Assembly: GCA_963513935.1 (NCBI GenBank)
Contig: OY740769.1
Coordinates: forward strand, 75,099,712-75,163,711
DNA length: 64,000 bases
Direction: 5' to 3'
Source: Aphrophora alni
Taxonomy: Eukaryota > Arthropoda > Insecta > Hemiptera > Aphrophoridae
Position numbers and translations under genes: made by a program. Below the pieces are notes generated by a model. It worked only from the letters and a program-made list of their open reading frames with translations, had not been told where the DNA came from and searched no databases. Positions within the stretch are counted from its first letter, which is position 1. Every line of letters starts with the position of its first letter. Shown piece by piece: positions 60,115 through 64,000 of the stretch.

Positions 60115-63100
60115 CTTATTACTATTCCAACTGCATTTGGATGTAATAATAAAGCATATTTCCTCTTATTCATATCTCATCACATCAGTATGATTAAATT
60201 CATGTATAATAGTCCTTGACATTATTCTACATTATCCTTACATTAATTGCTTGCTGTAACATACTTGCCTTTGTTAAATGACATCACAGAAAAAATTGCT
60301 ACAATTTGTATATACTAATCAGTAGTTTCAATGTCATACCCTCCTTTACAGAACAAAGATACTTTGTCTCCTAGATATAAAATGCATATAGAAATTATCA
60401 AATAGTTTTCCTGTGGTCAGCAGATGATTTTCTAATTAATTGCTTATGTAAACAAAAATGAACAAAGTGTCCTAAACATAAATAGGCCTACTATAAATCA
60501 CTGATATAATCTGTATATACGAGTAGATTTGCTTTTCCTCAAAATTATAGGTTTAATTATGATTTATAAGATATATATGAGGATCAGTTTATGTGAACTG
60601 ATGTCAAATTTGAACTCATACTCAAATATAATAAAATACTCATATTATTAATATAATACATGAATATTATGAGTTTTACCAAAATTGGTTCATTAATTCA
60701 GGTAGAATTCATAATTTGACTCCCACTCCTGAAATAACCAAAATCTAATCATTCCATGAGGTAACCAACACTAAAATCCAAATTTTGACTTATTTAGAGA
60801 ACCCATTCGTAAGCTGTGTGATAATCACTCGTCACCTTTACTCTATTTTCACCCTAGATATTACTTAAATTACTCCATAATAGGTTATTCATTACTCATC
60901 CGAAATTACACTTTAAAATATTAGCTAATTGGACCATATGTTAATTAAGTAATCTGTAACATGCCTCAAATGTCATTCTGAAATCTGTCTAAACATGTTC
61001 CTAGGTAGGTACTCAAAAGCTTGAGAACCACTGATAATAAAATTGTAGCAGCCTCACAATACTTTTCTTACTTCATATTTGAAAATCAAAATGAAAATAG
61101 TTAAATATCATATATTATAAATTATCAAATGCTATTGCCCGTCTCATTATCCTGTCTTTATATGCCAACCTTGTCTAGAATTTTAATCCTTAATCATAAT
61201 TTTTCTTGATTTATATAAAAGCAATTTGTTAATTCTAATTTTATGTCTTTATGGGAACTTTTCAGTTTTATGTTTATTTGCGATTATTATTCCCTGCCTT
61301 TAGAATTCGACTCAATTCATAAATGGAAAATACTTTGAATAGCATTTTAGATTTTATGAGTACGGTACTTATTTCTCTAACTAGCAGTTTTAACGAATTT
61401 GCTGAAAATGCCTTTTTAGTTGCTATGAACATCATGACATGTTTCACCTTATTTTCAAACATTTGGAGACAATAATTTTTCCTTTTCACTTAGCAAAAAT
61501 ACATTTTTAGCAAAATGCTTTTTGGATAATTTATTTATTGTTGCATTCCTGCACCTACCACACATTATGCAATTAAAATATTTAAGTGTTTTATAGTCAT
61601 TTAAAAAAATATAGTAATATTCTCTCGAGAGGTGATATGTGATTCTGTTAGATGTTTTTCTGAATTTAAGTATTTATAAAATAGAGTTAAGCAACATTAC
61701 ACTGAACATTAATTGGTCATTCAATGGAATTCATATGTTGTTAATTTAAAATTTTTTTAAATATAATAATGTGTAATAAATGTTCCATATTAATCAAGTA
61801 GCATTATTAGTAACAAAGACTGATTCCACATAAATTCAGATATTTTTTATTATCACAGGAACAAAGACAATTAATAACATTATAAATATATGGAGATAAA
61901 TAAGCCAAAGATTTACAAATTAATTGTTCTAAACTGAGTGTCACAAATGTCTATTTTAGGGCAATACTGTAAATAGGTGAATTTATATCATGAAAGCCAT
62001 TTTAATTGAACCGTTCAATCGAAATGCGTTTTCACAATGCAATGCACGGGAGTTGTGATTTTAAACTGGAGGCACTTAAGCTGCTTGTGTTTAGTATGAA
62101 AATAATAAAAATTTTGAAGAAATTTTATTTTGCAAAGCATTTCCTTCACAACTTAAAACAGGGATGATTGTGGTTATTAATTTCTTAACAGCAAATTTTG
62201 GTGATATGAAACAGGTCATTCACAGTGAAAACTATTATACAAATTTTATAATACCACTATAGATACCCAACCTTCAACCACTATACACCTCACTCATTTT
62301 ACAATGAAATGAAAGATGAACATGAATATGATATAATGATCAATTTCTGACTCACTTGTTTGAACTGTGTTGTATGATCAAGTATTGTTTTTTCTAGTGG
62401 ATATAATATTTGAACTAAAACCCTATACAAGAAGTGACACTTCCTGGTTGTAATCCTTGCCTACCTATTAAGTACACTATTTTTTTAAATAAATCATAAA
62501 CCCTCAGTTTTTAAGAGAGATGGTGACGAATATATTTTGTTGAGTCCTTAGAGGCTTCACTTGACTAAAATTTGATCAAAATATATTTTGAAACAGCCAA
62601 AATATGCCAATATACCAAATTTGATTAAACCAGTCGACATGTATGTATGGATTGTAGACCAATGCATGTACAACAGAGATTTCATTCCAAAAACCTCTTT
62701 TTTGGATTCAGGGGATCTCAAAAGGGGAAATATCCTCAAGAAACTCAATATCGATTTATTAACCAATCACATAAATTTCTCTATACTATGAAAGTAAAAA
62801 TTATGGTATCAATAAGAAGTAGTATGAGTATTTCACAGTAATTAAATAACTTCTTAGGTGTTAGTGAAGAAATTGCTCTAAATAAAATTGATAAGTACTC
62901 TTGCAGTCCACTAATGCTTCAGTTGTAGAATAGAATATTTTCTATCAATAAAAATTAATTGGATGAAAAATCAATGTATTGATAGTGGATATGAATTTCC
63001 ACATAATTATGAAGACCAGCTGGTAGAATTACCATAAACATCCTTCTTGCAGATGAAACACTCCTCAAATTAGTAAAGTAAAAATAAAGTTATGGAAGTT

Positions 63101-63818
63101 GTTTTAAAAACTCCCTTTTTAAAAAATCTATGAGTCTTAAGCTATCTAAAAAATTACTTTTTAAGGGGAGAGGATGAAGGGGTTGGAATATCGGCCCCTT
63201 TCCTGTTTATAATTAAGCAATATAAATAACAAATACATTTGAATCACTTGTTTCACATTATGTTTAGAATTGTTTATCCTAAAGTAATTACACACTAGTC
63301 TTACCTACATCAAAATGTTTGTACTTCTTTTGCCAAATGATTACTGTGTATAATCACTTACTCTACTCTTATACTATTTATAGCACACAGTAAGGTTTAA
63401 ATGTTATCTATCTATGACATAATTCAAAAGAAATTTATTTTACAGACCTATAGAAATTGTGAATCATGGATACAATATACTGTATCTCATGTTAATCAAA
63501 TATTACATTTTCTCACATTTATGTTTCATAGAGAAAAAAAGGTTTGCTAAAGGAAAAGCAATTGTAAGTTGTGCACACTTCTGTAGGACAAGTAGCTTGT
63601 GTAAATAATGTTATTTAAAATTGTTATAAGGAAGTTTAAAGACAAACATACGTAATTTTTTTATAACTCAAGAAAATTTTGAAAATAAATGTTTCGGAAA
63701 AACTAATTTTCACTTTCACAAAAATAGTTCATATTAACTTCAATCAATTTAATTTTGAATATTACAATACAAAATAGGTTTGTTTTAAAGTGTCTCTCCC
63801 AAATCCCAAGTTTAGCGT
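60113..63818. other. AT-rich intergenic DNA
   Basis: No host exon recognised. A segment at 62620-62730 resembles 3880-4000 (shared TTTGGATTCAGGGGATCTCA / TTTGGACGCAAGGGGTCTCA), marking a dispersed repeat. Open frames at 62557-62841 overlap on both strands and belong to it. Confidence 0.55.
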
Positions 63819-64000
63819 TACAGTAGACGCCCTCTAGTTCGGCTTCTGTTGGATCGGCCGCTGGATGGTTCGGCCGGTCCTAGGAGGGTGAGTCATATCC
63901 ATCACATCGCCTTAAATGTCACGACACGTTTATCTTTTATCTTGAATGTTTAGTCTACTCCGGCCGTAGAAGTACTATACAGTAAACTATTTACTGTATG
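63819..64000 (+). mobile_element. Tigger/pogo-type terminus running off the window
   Basis: TA then CAGTAGACGCCCTCTAGTTC at 63821, followed by repeated CGGC words, matches the layout of the end at 18708. G+C rises abruptly at this point, as expected on entering a different element. Confidence 0.55.

Noticed and set aside
62557..62841. Three overlapping frames on both strands
   Set aside because: They fall on a dispersed repeat and are not conserved as protein.

Overview
The window is AT-rich animal DNA with spliced genes, long introns and a dense, varied load of transposable elements. The gene content (a CHIC-type cysteine-rich protein, SCOC, and an FGF1-like growth factor) and the elements (piggyBac, Tigger/pogo, mariner, Merlin, Helitron, Penelope-like, LINE, LTR) fit an arthropod, most likely an insect. 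A hemipteran is my guess from general repeat style, not proven. No bacterial, organellar or CRISPR features were seen.

Three host genes are supported by conserved protein sequence, GT-AG junctions and matching intron phases. (1) A CHIC1/CHIC2-family gene runs on the minus strand from 5827; two exons are in the window and the last exon lies off the left edge. (2) SCOC runs on the plus strand from 6429 to 29706 in four exons, all with phase-1 introns. CHIC and SCOC are head to head, with start codons about 600 bp apart. (3) An FGF1-like gene runs on the minus strand from 55503 to 42147. It has three core exons plus a proposed first coding exon at 55406-55503 whose phase fits exactly. No signal peptide is visible.

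Layout. 1-2040: downstream of CHIC exon 2, no recognised gene. 2252-5708: CHIC intron with a 90-bp-arm palindrome and TA-rich hairpins. 6499-12989: SCOC intron 1, with Merlin-derived foldback DNA, a 5S-rRNA-like fragment, TA-centred hairpins and a piggyBac transposase remnant. 14518-29563: SCOC intron 3, with a complete gag-only LTR element (TSD and near-identical LTRs), a freshly broken Tigger/pogo transposon, a solo-type LTR with a primer-binding-site-like flank, a LINE fossil and a long TG microsatellite. 30300-42146: intergenic, with a piggyBac-type MITE, a LINE tail and a Tigger-type end. 44289-55405: FGF intron 1, with a Penelope-like 3' end, two mariner fossils, a deleted Helitron, an endonuclease fragment and a 114-bp minisatellite. 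55504-64000: a mariner-like fossil with very long inverted repeats, then largely unique AT-rich DNA, ending in another Tigger-type terminus.

No new multi-gene system was found. The most distinctive items are the gag-only LTR element, a recurrent family of (TA)n-centred hairpins, Penelope-like palindromes sharing a hammerhead-like core, strong enrichment of the octamer TAGGCCTA, and the 5S-like fragment inside a foldback.
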